Shown here piece by piece: positions 36,536-45,309 of a stretch of 56,743 nucleotides of DNA. Each line of letters begins with the position of its first letter. Within the stretch, counting starts at the first letter, position 1. The notes under the pieces are model-generated. The model did no database searches. It saw only the letters and a list, made by a program, of their open reading frames with translations, and was not told the origin of the DNA. This DNA comes from Thermodesulfobacteriota bacterium (lineage in GTDB: Bacteria; Desulfobacterota_D; UBA1144; Nemesobacterales; CSP1-2), in the NCBI GenBank assembly GCA_035559815.1, contig DATMAT010000077.1, positions 1-56,743 on the forward strand. Direction: 5' to 3'. The translations under genes were made by a program, and so were the position numbers.

Positions 36536-37891
36536 CTATTCCGCTTGTAGCTCTTTACCTTTTGTTTCCGGAAAAGTTAGGACTACGGCAGCCGCGGCAA
36601 CGGCGAATACGGAGACGGTGATAAGAGAAAGCCCGTAGCCGTATATACTGGCGACAAAGCCTACTAACGGAGGAGCCACTGCTGAAACACCCCTTCCAAA
36701 GTTGTAACAGAACCCTTGAGCGGTTCCCCTGGCCCGTGTCGGAAATATCTCGGCGAAAAGAGCACCGAAGCCGGAGTAAAAGCCGGTGCCGAAGAAACCG
36801 ACGAGCGGTCCCAATATCAGAACCATAGTCAGGGTTTTTGCGTGGCCAAAGAAGTAAACCAATACCGCCATGGCTAGGAGATAGGCAACAAAAACGGGTC
36901 TTCTACCCAGGCGGTCGCTTATCCATCCAAAGGTATTACATCCGATAAAAGCCCCGATGTTTATGGGAATGATCCAGGCAAAGCCCTTCGGGCCCAACCC
37001 CACCCCGCCTTCCTCAACCGGCCTGGAAAGAAACTGTGGGACCCAAAAATAAAGGCCCCAATACGCAATCATGCAAAGGCTGGTGAGGAGTGCTGCACGT
37101 ATGGTGTATGTAAGTAAGTCTCCTTTGAATATTTGACTCAGGGTAAAGCTCTGTCCTTCCTCTCCCAGTTTGCCCTGTCTTCTCATCTCCGAGGTTTTTT
37201 TCCAAATTTCTGGTTCATCAAGGTGTCTTCTGATATAGAAAACCAAGAAAGCGGGCAGAATCCCCATGAAGAAAAGTATTCGCCAACCAAGGTCAATTCC
37301 GTCAAAACTCAGCGAGCCGAATGGGGTAGGGAGAGTATATGTAACTCCCTGTTTGAAAAAGGGTATTATCAGGGTGGCCAGGCACGCCGCCAATATGTAG
37401 CCGATTGCCCAGCCGCTTTGTACCATACCTATTACCTTACCCCGGTGTTGCCGTGGCCAGGCCTCGGCTACAAGAACCTCTCCGGATGCCCATTCCCCTC
37501 CCATGCCCAGGCCCAGGATCAAACGGCAAACCAGTAGAAAAGCTACGTTGGGAGAAAAGGCGCTAAGCCCGGTGAAGAGAGAATACAACAAGATGGTATA
37601 AGTCAGAGCGCGGACCCTTCCGACGTAATCAGCCACTACTCCGAATAGTGCTCCACCAAAAGCCGAGGAGAAAAGTGTTACCGAGAAAAGCGTGCCTACC
37701 TGAGCCGGGGAGAGGTCGAATACTGCTGCTATACTGCTCACGGCGAATGCGAACAGGAGGAGGTCCATAGCATCCAGGGTCCATCCTAGTAATGCCGCTA
37801 TGAAAGCCTTCCATTGATACTCGTTTATATCTTTGTACCAGCTAAATACTCCCGGCCTGGCCGTAGTTGCATCCACGGTCTCATTGCTCAT
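36536..37891 (-). CDS. MFS transporter (organic-acid/aromatic-acid/sugar type)
   Basis: A 451-residue, twelve-helix transporter. The N-terminal helix has GWTLDAMDLLLFAFAV with the Asp typical of the AAHS/NanT-like group, followed by the MFS loop motif GVVADYVGRVRALTYTILL and its second-half copy GWISDRLGRRPVFVAY. The central loop is long and charged. Substrates in related families include aromatic acids, shikimate and sialic acid; nothing nearby narrows the choice. AGGAGGAAAAC precedes the ATG. It is divergent from miaB and 85 bases upstream of the orphan Amt tail. Confidence 0.88.
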   Translation of the reverse strand: MSNETVDATTARPGVFSWYKDINEYQWKAFIAALLGWTLDAMDLLLFAFAVSSIAAVFDLSPAQVGTLFSVTLFSSAFGGALFGVVADYVGRVRALTYTILLYSLFTGLSAFSPNVAFLLVCRLILGLGMGGEWASGEVLVAEAWPRQHRGKVIGMVQSGWAIGYILAACLATLIIPFFKQGVTYTLPTPFGSLSFDGIDLGWRILFFMGILPAFLVFYIRRHLDEPEIWKKTSEMRRQGKLGEEGQSFTLSQIFKGDLLTYTIRAALLTSLCMIAYWGLYFWVPQFLSRPVEEGGVGLGPKGFAWIIPINIGAFIGCNTFGWISDRLGRRPVFVAYLLAMAVLVYFFGHAKTLTMVLILGPLVGFFGTGFYSGFGALFAEIFPTRARGTAQGFCYNFGRGVSAVAPPLVGFVASIYGYGLSLITVSVFAVAAAAVVLTFPETKGKELQAE

Positions 37892-38042
37892 GTTTTCCTC
37901 CTAACCGATTCTGCCCGGCTGAATGTAGGCTCTAGCCTACTAAATTTCCATAAATGTGTCAACACAATTTAACTGACTAAGACCGCTACCACATTCGATT
38001 AAATTCTACTGTCTGCAGGTGGGTTTTTCCATTCTTTTTTCC

Positions 38043-38071
38043 TTGACTTACCCCTGTCAAAGCGTTACATT
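38043..38071 (+). promoter_or_regulatory. Sigma-70-type promoter of miaB, start-proximal
   Basis: TTGACT (38043-38048), a 17-base spacer and TACATT (38066-38071). The miaB ATG is at 38083, so the leader would be about 4-5 bases, with no ribosome site in TGTTAATTAAAT. Confidence 0.6.
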
Positions 38072-38082
38072 GTTAATTAAAT

Positions 38083-39387
38083 ATGAAGAAGTATTTGTAT
38101 CTAGAAACATACGGTTGCCAGATGAACGAATACGACTCCGACCGGATCAGAGAAACTCTGGGCATGGAAACCACGGATGATCCCCGGAAGGCCGACGTGG
38201 TGATAATTAACACTTGCGCTATCAGAGAGAAAGCAGACCAAAAGGCCCTCAGCAGTTTGGGAAGGTTCAAACACTTAAAGTCTAAGAATCCTGACCTGAT
38301 AGTGGGTGTCACCGGGTGTGTAGCTCAACTGTATGGAGAAAAACTTCTCGACAAGATACCTCATCTCGATTTTGTACTAGGGCCTAGAGCCATTCCCAAG
38401 CTATCTGAGGTGGTTCATAAGGTCGAGAGCGAGAATGGGAGGCACGTTGAAACCGCATTGGACATAGAAGAGGTTTTTGACGTTGAACCTTATCATGAAG
38501 AAGGTAAGGTCACCGCGTTCGTCTCGATACAGCAGGGCTGCAATAAGAGGTGTACTTACTGTATAGTCCCATACGTAAGAGGGGAAGAAATCAACAGACC
38601 AGCCCAGGATATTCTCAGGGAAACAAGAAGCCTGGTGCAAAAAGGGGCAAAGGAAGTCACCCTTATCGGACAGACCGTAAATTCTTGGAAAATGGACGGC
38701 TACAAGTTTGGAGACCTTTTGAGGATGGTTGCCGAGGTAGAAGGTTTACTTCGGGTTCGTTTTACCACCTCTTATCCTCGTGACGTTACTAAAAAGATGA
38801 TTGAGGCTATAAAGGAAGTGGAGAAGATATGTCATCATATCCATCTCCCGGTTCAATCGGGCTCTAACCGGGTCTTGGCAAACATGAAAAGGACTTACAC
38901 AAGAGAATGGTACGAAGACACTGTGAACAGGCTTAGGGATGCTGTCCCGGATATAGCTATATCCACGGATATAATCGTAGGATTTCCGGGAGAGACAGAG
39001 GAAGATTTTGACGACACTATGAAATTACTAGAAGAGGTTCGGTTCGATGGTGTCTTTTCTTTCAAATTTTCACCCCGTCCGGGTACGCCGGCAGCAGACT
39101 TGCCCGGTGCTATTCCTGACGACGTAGCCGGCAGGAGGCTATCCCAATTACTAGAGTTTCAGAGGGAGATCACCTCCGCTAAAAACCGAGGCAGGATCGG
39201 GCAGGTTGAAGAGGTGTTAGTAGAGGGTGAAAGCAAGAATGACCCGGAGTGCCTTTCTGGCCGAACGACCCACAACCGTATCGTAAATTTTCTTGGAACC
39301 AAGGATTACAAGGGTAAAATAGTAAAGGTAAAGATTACAGAGGGATTTACAAACTCCCTCCGGGGTGAGTTGGCGGAAAATCTTTAA
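38083..39387 (+). CDS. miaB: tRNA-2-methylthio-N6-dimethylallyladenosine synthase MiaB
   Basis: A 434-residue radical-SAM methylthiotransferase that converts i6A37 to ms2i6A37 in tRNAs reading U-starting codons. The N-terminal MTTase domain has cysteines in ETYGCQMNEYDSDR, INTCAIREKA and GVTGCVAQ for one 4Fe-4S cluster. The radical-SAM cluster is in QQGCNKRCTYCIVPYVRG. The C-terminal TRAM domain covers about the last 65 residues (VEEVLVEGESKND...). Length is standard. The BFN nuclease gene begins 12 bases later, with GGAGGTGAAGC between them. The promoter sits almost on the start codon. Confidence 0.96.
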   Translation: MKKYLYLETYGCQMNEYDSDRIRETLGMETTDDPRKADVVIINTCAIREKADQKALSSLGRFKHLKSKNPDLIVGVTGCVAQLYGEKLLDKIPHLDFVLGPRAIPKLSEVVHKVESENGRHVETALDIEEVFDVEPYHEEGKVTAFVSIQQGCNKRCTYCIVPYVRGEEINRPAQDILRETRSLVQKGAKEVTLIGQTVNSWKMDGYKFGDLLRMVAEVEGLLRVRFTTSYPRDVTKKMIEAIKEVEKICHHIHLPVQSGSNRVLANMKRTYTREWYEDTVNRLRDAVPDIAISTDIIVGFPGETEEDFDDTMKLLEEVRFDGVFSFKFSPRPGTPAADLPGAIPDDVAGRRLSQLLEFQREITSAKNRGRIGQVEEVLVEGESKNDPECLSGRTTHNRIVNFLGTKDYKGKIVKVKITEGFTNSLRGELAENL

Positions 39388-39399
39388 TGGAGGTGAAGC

Positions 39400-39876
39400 A
39401 TGTTACTGGAAATGAAAGTGTCAGGTATTGCTTTAGACCCGTTCACTAATAGCCCGATCGTAATCCTGAAGGACCTCACCGGGGAAAAGGTGCTTCCAAT
39501 CTGGATCGGTTTCATGGAAGCAAGCTCCATTGCCATGGAGCTAGAAAAAACTCCACGGGTTCGGCCGCTCACACATGACCTGGTCAAAAATCTGCTGGAT
39601 AGCGTGAAATTCTCCGTGACCCGAATCGAGGTTACCGATTTAAGAAACGACACATTCTATGCCGAGATACACCTGAAGCGGGACGGCGAGGAACATATAA
39701 TCGATTCCAGGCCGAGCGATGCAATAGCCATAGCCCTCCGAACTGGTTCTCCAATCTTTGTGAACGACCAGGTGCTGGAAAAATCGAAGAAGGTAGAGAT
39801 TGACGAAGATAAGGATAAGCTATCCGACCTGCTCGACAAGATTCCTGCCGGCGACTTCGGGAAATACAAGATGTAG
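39400..39876 (+). CDS. Bifunctional nuclease (BFN/DUF151) family protein
   Basis: A 158-residue protein of the DUF151 family: VSGIALDPFTNSPIVILKDL, LPIWIGFMEASSIAMELEK, RPLTHDLVKNLLDS, and RPSDAIAIALRTGSPIFVND. The family includes plant and bacterial BFN proteins with reported RNase and DNase activity; in bacteria its role is unclear. It is coupled to miaB, a pairing seen in other bacteria. No UVR domain follows, as it does in some relatives. Cytoplasmic. Confidence 0.92.
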   Translation: MLLEMKVSGIALDPFTNSPIVILKDLTGEKVLPIWIGFMEASSIAMELEKTPRVRPLTHDLVKNLLDSVKFSVTRIEVTDLRNDTFYAEIHLKRDGEEHIIDSRPSDAIAIALRTGSPIFVNDQVLEKSKKVEIDEDKDKLSDLLDKIPAGDFGKYKM

Positions 39877-40093
39877 TTTGCCAGAAGCTGATGGTATATG
39901 TGGAACGGCCAATTCGGCTGTAAACATTACTGGATTGACTTAAACCAGCAATTATCTATCTTCACATTCATTCTTAATTTTCAACCTTAAACCTCACCCA
40001 GGTTATACCCAAAAATATTAAAAACCTTCCTTTTAAATCCTTTTCTGGTCTCATTCGTAATAAACCCTAAAAACCTAAATAGAGGATATTCAA

Positions 40094-40753
40094 ATGGGCT
40101 TCGGGAAAAGAATAGGAGTTCTGCTTAAATCTCAGCTGAACCATTGGATAACAAGGGCGGAGGACCCGGAAAAGATAATCAATCAGGCAGTTGAGGAGAT
40201 GGAGGAAGCACTGGAAAGTGCCAGAGCAAGGCATGCTGCACTCAAATTCAGGTCAAACGGACGAGAGCGTCTTCTTAAAAGAATTCGTGACCAGGTTTCC
40301 TACTGGCAGAAAAGTGCGGAGGAGTTTATCAAGAAGGATATGGAGGAAAATGCCCGGGATTCTCTCCGGAAAAGAAGAGACTTCGAAGAGGAAGAGAGAA
40401 AGCTAAATATCAGCCAGACAAGGGACGAGGAGAAGCTAAAAGAAATGGGAGATGCGCTCAAGGTGCTGGAAGACCGGGTTCAGATGGTGAAAGCAAAAAG
40501 GAACGTGCTTATCAAGGACATTAGGCTGAGAAGAGGCATGTCGGATAAGACAAAAGCAGTAGAGGCGGTTGACGAGGTTGGTTTTGAGGAGCCCTTCTCC
40601 ATTATGCGGAAGATGGAGGAGAGGATAGAGGAAGAAGGCGAGCACACCTTCATAAGAGAGGAGAAGGAAGAGGAAGCTCGGGAGAGGGAAGAGAAGTTAA
40701 TCAACGAAGAGATTGAAGCACTCAAAAGAAACATCAAGAAAGGGGGGAAGTAG
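40094..40753 (+). CDS. pspA: PspA/IM30 family protein
   Basis: A 219-residue, almost wholly helical protein. It opens MGFGKRIGVLLKSQLNHWIT with the amphipathic helix typical of membrane-binding PspA/Vipp1 proteins, then EDPEKIINQAVEEMEEAL, the family signature, and long coiled coils. PspA senses and shields damaged inner membrane, forming ESCRT-III-like assemblies. It precedes a VWA-domain gene by two bases, so they form an operon. No pspF, pspB or pspC is present, so phage-shock regulation of the enterobacterial type is not supported here. AAAACCTAAATAGAGGA precedes the ATG. Confidence 0.9.
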   Translation: MGFGKRIGVLLKSQLNHWITRAEDPEKIINQAVEEMEEALESARARHAALKFRSNGRERLLKRIRDQVSYWQKSAEEFIKKDMEENARDSLRKRRDFEEEERKLNISQTRDEEKLKEMGDALKVLEDRVQMVKAKRNVLIKDIRLRRGMSDKTKAVEAVDEVGFEEPFSIMRKMEERIEEEGEHTFIREEKEEEAREREEKLINEEIEALKRNIKKGGK

Positions 40754-40755
40754 AA

Positions 40756-42138
40756 ATGAGATTAAAGAGTAATGCGCTGTTATTGGTTCTTATTCTGGGT
40801 TTATTTGCCCTTGTCATAGGGGGAAGATACTTGAAGGCTTTTCCCACCATACCACGGCCTATAGACTCAAACACGGGTACGGTTTCGTGGGACATCAAAT
40901 CAAGCCATCCTTATGTCCACAGGGGTTCTAACGGAGAGGTTTTGGTGAACCTGCAAATCAAGGGTCAGGAAATCAGGGTGCCGGAAAGAGCACCGGTTAA
41001 TCTGGTCTTGGTTATCGATAGAAGCGGCTCCATGAGCGAAGCAGGAAAAATAGAATACGCAAAGGAAGCGGCTAAAAGGATAATCTCTGGTCTCGGAAGC
41101 AGCGACAGAATAGGTATCGTTGCCTATTCCACCGAAGTGGAGTTGATTTATCGAATTCAGTTCTTGAAGGACAAACAAAGTGCGTTATCCGTAGTTGATT
41201 CCCTTTACCCGACCGATTCGACGAATCTATCCGGCGGTCTGACTAGCGGTATTGACCAGCTTAAATCGCTCGTGGGTGAAGGATTCGTTAACCGGGTGAT
41301 TCTTCTTTCCGACGGTTTGGCCAACGTGGGGATAACCGATATAGGCGAGCTTAGCCGTATTGCCAGCAGTGCGGCGGAAAGAGGCGTTCATATAACCACC
41401 ATGGGGCTGGGCTTGAATTATGACGAGAACCTGATGATGAACATCGCCGAGCACGGAGCCGGAAACTACTACTTCATCGAGTCTCCGACCCAGCTTACCC
41501 GGATATTCGAGAAGGAGTTCGGTCAAATACTGGCGACCGTGGCTAAAGACTCGGTTATTTACCTTTCCCTTGCTCCCGGTGTGCAGATAAACAGTATCTA
41601 TGGATATACTCACGCCATCAAAGACGGCAAAGTTCAGATTAGGCTGGGCGATGTCTTCGGCGGCCAAGAACGGAACATTTTAGTGAAGTTGAATGCACCG
41701 ACAAATGACCTTGGACTGCACCCACTTTTAACCGCCTCCCTGGAGTTTAGTGAAATCACTGGAGACGGAAAGTCGGTTAGCCTGCAGAAAGAGCTAAACT
41801 ATGAAGTCACCGAGGACATGAATAAGGTGGCCTCTAACGAAAACAAAGAGGTTTCAGCGAGAGGCGTATCGGTAGATGCCGCATACCAGATGTACCAGGC
41901 TACTACATTCTATGAGAGTGGAGATTATGATAGCGCAGTCGACAATATTAAAAAGGCCTTGGGAAGAATATCCGTGCTTAATAGCTCTGCTCAAAGGACT
42001 GAAGCTACGGTGAAGCAAGAGGAAGAGCTTCGTAAGGCTATGGAAGATATGTCGGTAGCGGCGCCTGCTCCGGCTTCCGACCCGGGAAAGAAGTTAATAA
42101 AAGATTACAAGGCAAAGGCTAGAGAGCAGCAGAAGTAG
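40756..42138 (+). CDS. VWA-domain membrane or exported protein
   Basis: A 460-residue protein. One N-terminal hydrophobic segment (LLLVLILGLFALVIGGRY) anchors or exports it. The von Willebrand factor A domain follows (about 80-265): LVLVIDRSGSMSEAG with D88, S90 and S92 of the MIDAS site, the Thr in TNLSGGLTSG, and the Asp in ILLSDGLANVG. A beta-rich segment and a helical, TPR-like end (DAAYQMYQATTFYESGDYDSAV) come next. Such proteins bind partners through metal. Co-transcription with pspA suggests a membrane-stress assembly. A GC-rich hairpin ends the operon. Confidence 0.88.
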   Translation: MRLKSNALLLVLILGLFALVIGGRYLKAFPTIPRPIDSNTGTVSWDIKSSHPYVHRGSNGEVLVNLQIKGQEIRVPERAPVNLVLVIDRSGSMSEAGKIEYAKEAAKRIISGLGSSDRIGIVAYSTEVELIYRIQFLKDKQSALSVVDSLYPTDSTNLSGGLTSGIDQLKSLVGEGFVNRVILLSDGLANVGITDIGELSRIASSAAERGVHITTMGLGLNYDENLMMNIAEHGAGNYYFIESPTQLTRIFEKEFGQILATVAKDSVIYLSLAPGVQINSIYGYTHAIKDGKVQIRLGDVFGGQERNILVKLNAPTNDLGLHPLLTASLEFSEITGDGKSVSLQKELNYEVTEDMNKVASNENKEVSARGVSVDAAYQMYQATTFYESGDYDSAVDNIKKALGRISVLNSSAQRTEATVKQEEELRKAMEDMSVAAPAPASDPGKKLIKDYKAKAREQQK

Positions 42139-42146
42139 ATTTTTGT

Positions 42147-42166
42147 AGGGGCACGCTGCGGCGTGC
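42147..42166 (+). terminator. GC-rich hairpin after the pspA-VWA operon
   Basis: GGGCACGC, loop TGCG and GCGTGCCC form an 8-bp stem eight bases after the stop codon. No U-run follows. The rest of the 239-base gap (to 42377) has a second palindrome, TCCCCCGGTT A AACCGGGGGA (42239-42259), and a REP-like piece with GTTCAGGGCAGGC near 42322, typical of dispersed repeats in this window. Confidence 0.5.
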
Positions 42167-42377
42167 CCTAAATATAGGCGGGTTTTGTAATCCCGCTTGA
42201 CATACGAAAGCAAACAATCCGCTCATTCTGAGCCTAGGTCCCCCGGTTAAACCGGGGGAAGGATGAAGTTAAGTTTCATAAAGTGTATAAGGCACTTAAG
42301 CTGCCCTTCGACCCTTCAGCAAGTTCAGGGCAGGCTGGGCTCAGGGCGAACGAGGTCACTAAGCGGAGAAGCCAATC

Positions 42378-43016
42378 ATGAATAACAAACTAAAATCCAT
42401 GTTAATACCTTTAATAATTTGTGGTTTCTGGGGAACGTTTATTTACCTTCTCGGAACTTTTATATTTGATCAATCCCAGATTGCATCTTTTTTATTCTAT
42501 TCGATCCTTTTTGGCGGAATTACTTCAATAGTTTCCGTGACTTTGGAGTTGAGAATACCGTTCATAAGAGCCTTGGTTGTAGGACTGCTCTCCGGGTTTA
42601 TTTATCAGGTCTTATCGCCCATCTTCCCCTTTTTATCCTCGGTGCTTGCCGGGGTAAGCCTGGGAGGTGGTTTGATAGCCGATGAGGGTAAGTGGGGAGA
42701 TTTTTTTAATAGAATTTTTTCTACTATAAAAGGTGTTTTCGTCTTACCCTTTTTTATCTATACTGGCGGCCTTATCACAGGTATTTCCAGTGGCATTTTT
42801 GATTCTGATTTCTTTCTCTGGTTTTTCTGGGGAGCATGGATAGGCTTGGGAGTTTGCCTTATCACTATTTCCATATTTAGCACAGACGATACGGAGGAAG
42901 ACTTTAAAACGCTCTCTGAGTTGGATGAGTTCAAATCCGAGGTTCGGCAAATCCTTAGGGAGTTAGACCAGATGGAATCAAGGTTTGGCTGTGGAACTCA
43001 GGGCAATGACATTTAA
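42378..43016 (+). CDS. Polytopic membrane protein of unknown function
   Basis: A 212-residue protein with about five hydrophobic segments, between residues 5-30, 32-56, 62-100, 112-137 and 143-166. It ends in an acidic cytoplasmic tail (TDDTEEDFKTLSELDEFKSE) and a Cys-containing end. Glycine-rich stretches (LAGVSLGGGLIAD) occur in the middle helices. No family recognised. It lies 3' of repeats that separate it from the pspA operon and has no partner gene. GCGGAGAAGCC before the ATG is a weak ribosome site. Confidence 0.6.
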   Translation: MNNKLKSMLIPLIICGFWGTFIYLLGTFIFDQSQIASFLFYSILFGGITSIVSVTLELRIPFIRALVVGLLSGFIYQVLSPIFPFLSSVLAGVSLGGGLIADEGKWGDFFNRIFSTIKGVFVLPFFIYTGGLITGISSGIFDSDFFLWFFWGAWIGLGVCLITISIFSTDDTEEDFKTLSELDEFKSEVRQILRELDQMESRFGCGTQGNDI

Positions 43017-43192
43017 TTAGGCGAGTTGTTAAAAATTTAAGAAGTCAGCATTTTAGCAGTATAAAATAACATGGTGGCCAAATCTTACAAAAAATTGTAG
43101 GGGCGACTTGTGATCGCCCATTGCTTGTTCAGGGCGAATACAAACCTGTAGCGAGCCTGTCGATCTGATTAGCCCCTACTCGAAAAATTAAC

Positions 43193-43645
43193 ATGAGGCG
43201 AATTATTAAAATCTCCATAGGCTCGATTTCAGCGGCTTTTGTTTTTCTCGTTATAGCCGCTTTGGTATTTCTTCTCTACCTAAACCCTTTTTCGGCGGAT
43301 AGCCCATTTACGGGAGAGGCCAGAGAGAACTGCGATTTGTTGGATAATCCTGAACAGGTATTGGTTATTAGTCCTGCGAGCAGGGTCGAGGTTTACAAGA
43401 GGAAAGGGAATGACTCAGCGCCGACGGTGCTATTACGAGACGGGGATAACAAGATCAAATGGTGTGTCTATGCCACTGCCAATTCGCTCTCCGAGGTTCA
43501 TGATATCAAATTTCGCCGATATGGACCATGGTTTCTTTTTGGTACTCGGGTGGAAGGCATAGTGCAGTGGACATACGGCTACGAGTGGACCGGATGGTAC
43601 TTAGGCCCTTTTGGAGGTTTAAGAAAGTATTACTATGATTGGTGA
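43193..43645 (+). CDS. Single-span membrane protein of unknown function
   Basis: A 150-residue protein. Residues 10-32 ([21 protein letters not shown]) are a membrane anchor; the rest is extracytoplasmic with two Cys (ENCDLL and IKWCVY) and many aromatic residues near the end ([17 protein letters not shown]). The fold is unknown. The 176 bases before it hold a GTAGGGGC-type repeat. It ends just before the NADAR gene but reads in another frame. Confidence 0.6.
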   Translation: MRRIIKISIGSISAAFVFLVIAALVFLLYLNPFSADSPFTGEARENCDLLDNPEQVLVISPASRVEVYKRKGNDSAPTVLLRDGDNKIKWCVYATANSLSEVHDIKFRRYGPWFLFGTRVEGIVQWTYGYEWTGWYLGPFGGLRKYYYDW

Positions 43646-43764
43646 ATAATGACTTGGAAAGTAGCGGTGTTCGCCCTTCAACTGGGCTCAGGACGAACGG
43701 CCAGAAGCAAAACAATACTTTACAAAAGAGTAAAAACGCACATGAGGTAACGAGGCTTAACATC

Positions 43765-44277
43765 ATGAAAGTGGGAGAATCAAGAATCATCGCATTCACC
43801 AAGGTCAGGCTGCCCTATGGTTGGCTGGGGAACATGTCTCCCTATCCCGTTGAATACGAAGGAAAAACATACCGTACTACCGAAGCCTTGTTTCAGGCAC
43901 TCCGGTTTCAAGAATATCCTGAAATCATGGAAGAAATTCGGGCTCAGAAATCGCCTATGTCAGCCAAAATGGTTGCCAAGAAGCACCGTCATCTTCTTAA
44001 CCGAATCAGCGAGTGGGACGAAGCAAGCGACGACATCGAGAGAATGAGGCTATGTTTAAAGCTAAAACTGGAACAGCATCCGGAGCTTAAGCAGATGTTG
44101 ATTGATACCGGCGATGCCCTGATTATTGAGGACTGCACGGCTCGCCCGGGAGGCTCTGCCAAATTTTGGGGCGCTGTTTTGGAAAATGGGGAATGGGTGG
44201 GGAGAAATGTACTAGGCACTTTGTGGATGGAGCTTCGAGAAGAGCTGAAAAAGCTGAATCCAGGAGAAAAAGGCTAG
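43765..44277 (+). CDS. NADAR-family protein (YbiA-like N-glycosidase)
   Basis: I start at ATG 43765 (170 residues); the 42 codons upstream are repeat sequence read through. The domain runs from [20 protein letters not shown] to the end. The family marks are the [13 protein letters not shown] helix, [12 protein letters not shown] and the [23 protein letters not shown] end. NADAR proteins remove side products or ADP-ribose by cleaving N-glycosidic bonds: YbiA-like members act on riboflavin intermediates and newer ones reverse guanine-N2 ADP-ribosylation in DNA. No toxin (DarT-type) lies beside it. CGAGG nine bases upstream is a plausible ribosome site. Confidence 0.88.
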   Translation: MKVGESRIIAFTKVRLPYGWLGNMSPYPVEYEGKTYRTTEALFQALRFQEYPEIMEEIRAQKSPMSAKMVAKKHRHLLNRISEWDEASDDIERMRLCLKLKLEQHPELKQMLIDTGDALIIEDCTARPGGSAKFWGAVLENGEWVGRNVLGTLWMELREELKKLNPGEKG

Positions 44278-44391
44278 AAGCTATCTTCAAGAATCTCTCA
44301 ACTTCTCCTACTTAAACCTAGATGCTTCGTTGCACTCAGCATGACATGCCATTCTTGAGATGACTTTTAATTTACCAATCGGAATTGAATT

Positions 44392-44679
44392 ATGATTTAC
44401 CGTATCATATGCAGCGCAATAGGCATTCCTGGGCGCATTCCATCTCGCATTTTGGGTGCTTTTATGGCCGGGGTGGATGGCTTTAATCTGAAACAACTCG
44501 ATATCGCCGACCAACGTGCCCGATTTTATTTTACGGAGAAGGGCTGGCGTAGGATCGGGCGTTTTGTTGCTGTCAATGCACGCAGGGATGGCCGTGTGGT
44601 GCGGGTGATTCGCCGTAGAGCTCGTGCCGGAAGTCCCGTCTACTATTTCGCCCAGGCAATGTGTAAACTAAATCGCTAG
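44392..44679 (+). CDS. Small basic hypothetical protein
   Basis: A 95-residue frame. The middle, RARFYFTEKGWRRIGRFVAV, has the texture of a conserved protein. Strong positive charge (NARRDGRVVRVIRRRARAG) suggests nucleic-acid contact. No ribosome site is visible before the ATG, and no family name can be given. It lies between the NADAR gene and a DksA-like zinc-finger gene. It may be real, but homologues would need to be found. Confidence 0.45.
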   Translation: MIYRIICSAIGIPGRIPSRILGAFMAGVDGFNLKQLDIADQRARFYFTEKGWRRIGRFVAVNARRDGRVVRVIRRRARAGSPVYYFAQAMCKLNR

Positions 44680-44737
44680 TCTTCCTGGAATTGCCCGATA
44701 TAGGCATCTTACTGTATCGTAGGAAGGAGGAAATTGA

Positions 44738-44968
44738 ATGATTATGGGAACGAGGTTTTGCCAGAGGTGTGATGTAGAGATTCCCGCTGCCCGGCTGGAG
44801 GCTCTGCCGGATACGATGCTGTGTGTCCAGTGCAGCGAGGAGGTTGGCGGGGATTTCGAAGTTACGGTCATCCCGGAAAATATCGGTAAAAGCGGGAGCT
44901 TGAAGAAGAACTACGGTTCCTGGACGGTAAAGAAAAGGAGGAGGCGGATCAAGCCTAAAGACAAGTAG
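44738..44968 (+). CDS. Small DksA/TraR-type zinc-finger protein
   Basis: A 76-residue protein that is little more than a zinc finger: FCQRCDVEIPAARLEALPDT then LCVQCSEE, giving C-x2-C...C-x2-C in the DksA/TraR arrangement (DksA has CxxC, IP.ARLEA and CxxC). The coiled coil with the acidic tip that DksA inserts into RNA polymerase is missing, so a DksA function is unlikely. A basic tail (KKRRRRIKPKDK) follows. It has a strong AGGAAGGAGG site. Possibly a nucleic-acid or protein-binding finger. Confidence 0.7.
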   Translation: MIMGTRFCQRCDVEIPAARLEALPDTMLCVQCSEEVGGDFEVTVIPENIGKSGSLKKNYGSWTVKKRRRRIKPKDK

Positions 44969-45049
44969 GCGGGGTCATATTACCAGTGCCTTCGTCGGCT
45001 CATATATTTGTCTGAGTGAAAGCTGGATGATATATCAGGAGAATTAAGC

Positions 45050-45309
45050 ATGAATGATGAAAAAGATGCAGTCATAACCCTCGAAGGTGAAGACGGGAAT
45101 TCATACCCTGCAAGCTCCTTGACATATTTGAATTTGAAGACACCGAGTATGCCTTGCTTTTGCCCATGGACAAAGATAGTTTGGTGGTTGTACGTCTTGT
45201 TCAAAGGAATAACCAGACAATCTTCCAGACAATAGAGAGTGATGATGAATATAACCGCGTTGTTGCTTATCTTGAGGAGATGGCGAGGAGAGATGAAAGA
45301 CCTTATTAA
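45050..45309 (+). pseudogene. DUF1292-family protein, frameshifted
   Basis: The ATG at 45050, with AGGAGA seven bases upstream, opens MNDEKDAVITLEGEDGNS, the DUF1292 start. Near 45095-45100 the conserved text moves to another frame: CKLLDIFEFEDTEYALLLP, then VVVRLVQRNNQTIFQTIESD and DEYNRVVAYLEEM, ending at 45307-45309. One base appears missing around GACGGGAATTC. DUF1292 proteins are short and of unknown role. Either it is a pseudogene, a sequencing error, or a programmed frameshift. The end overlaps the next gene by 17 bases. Confidence 0.75.

Noticed and set aside
43639-43764. 42-codon N-terminal extension of the NADAR protein
   Set aside because: It is repeat-derived sequence ([12 protein letters not shown]) outside the conserved domain.
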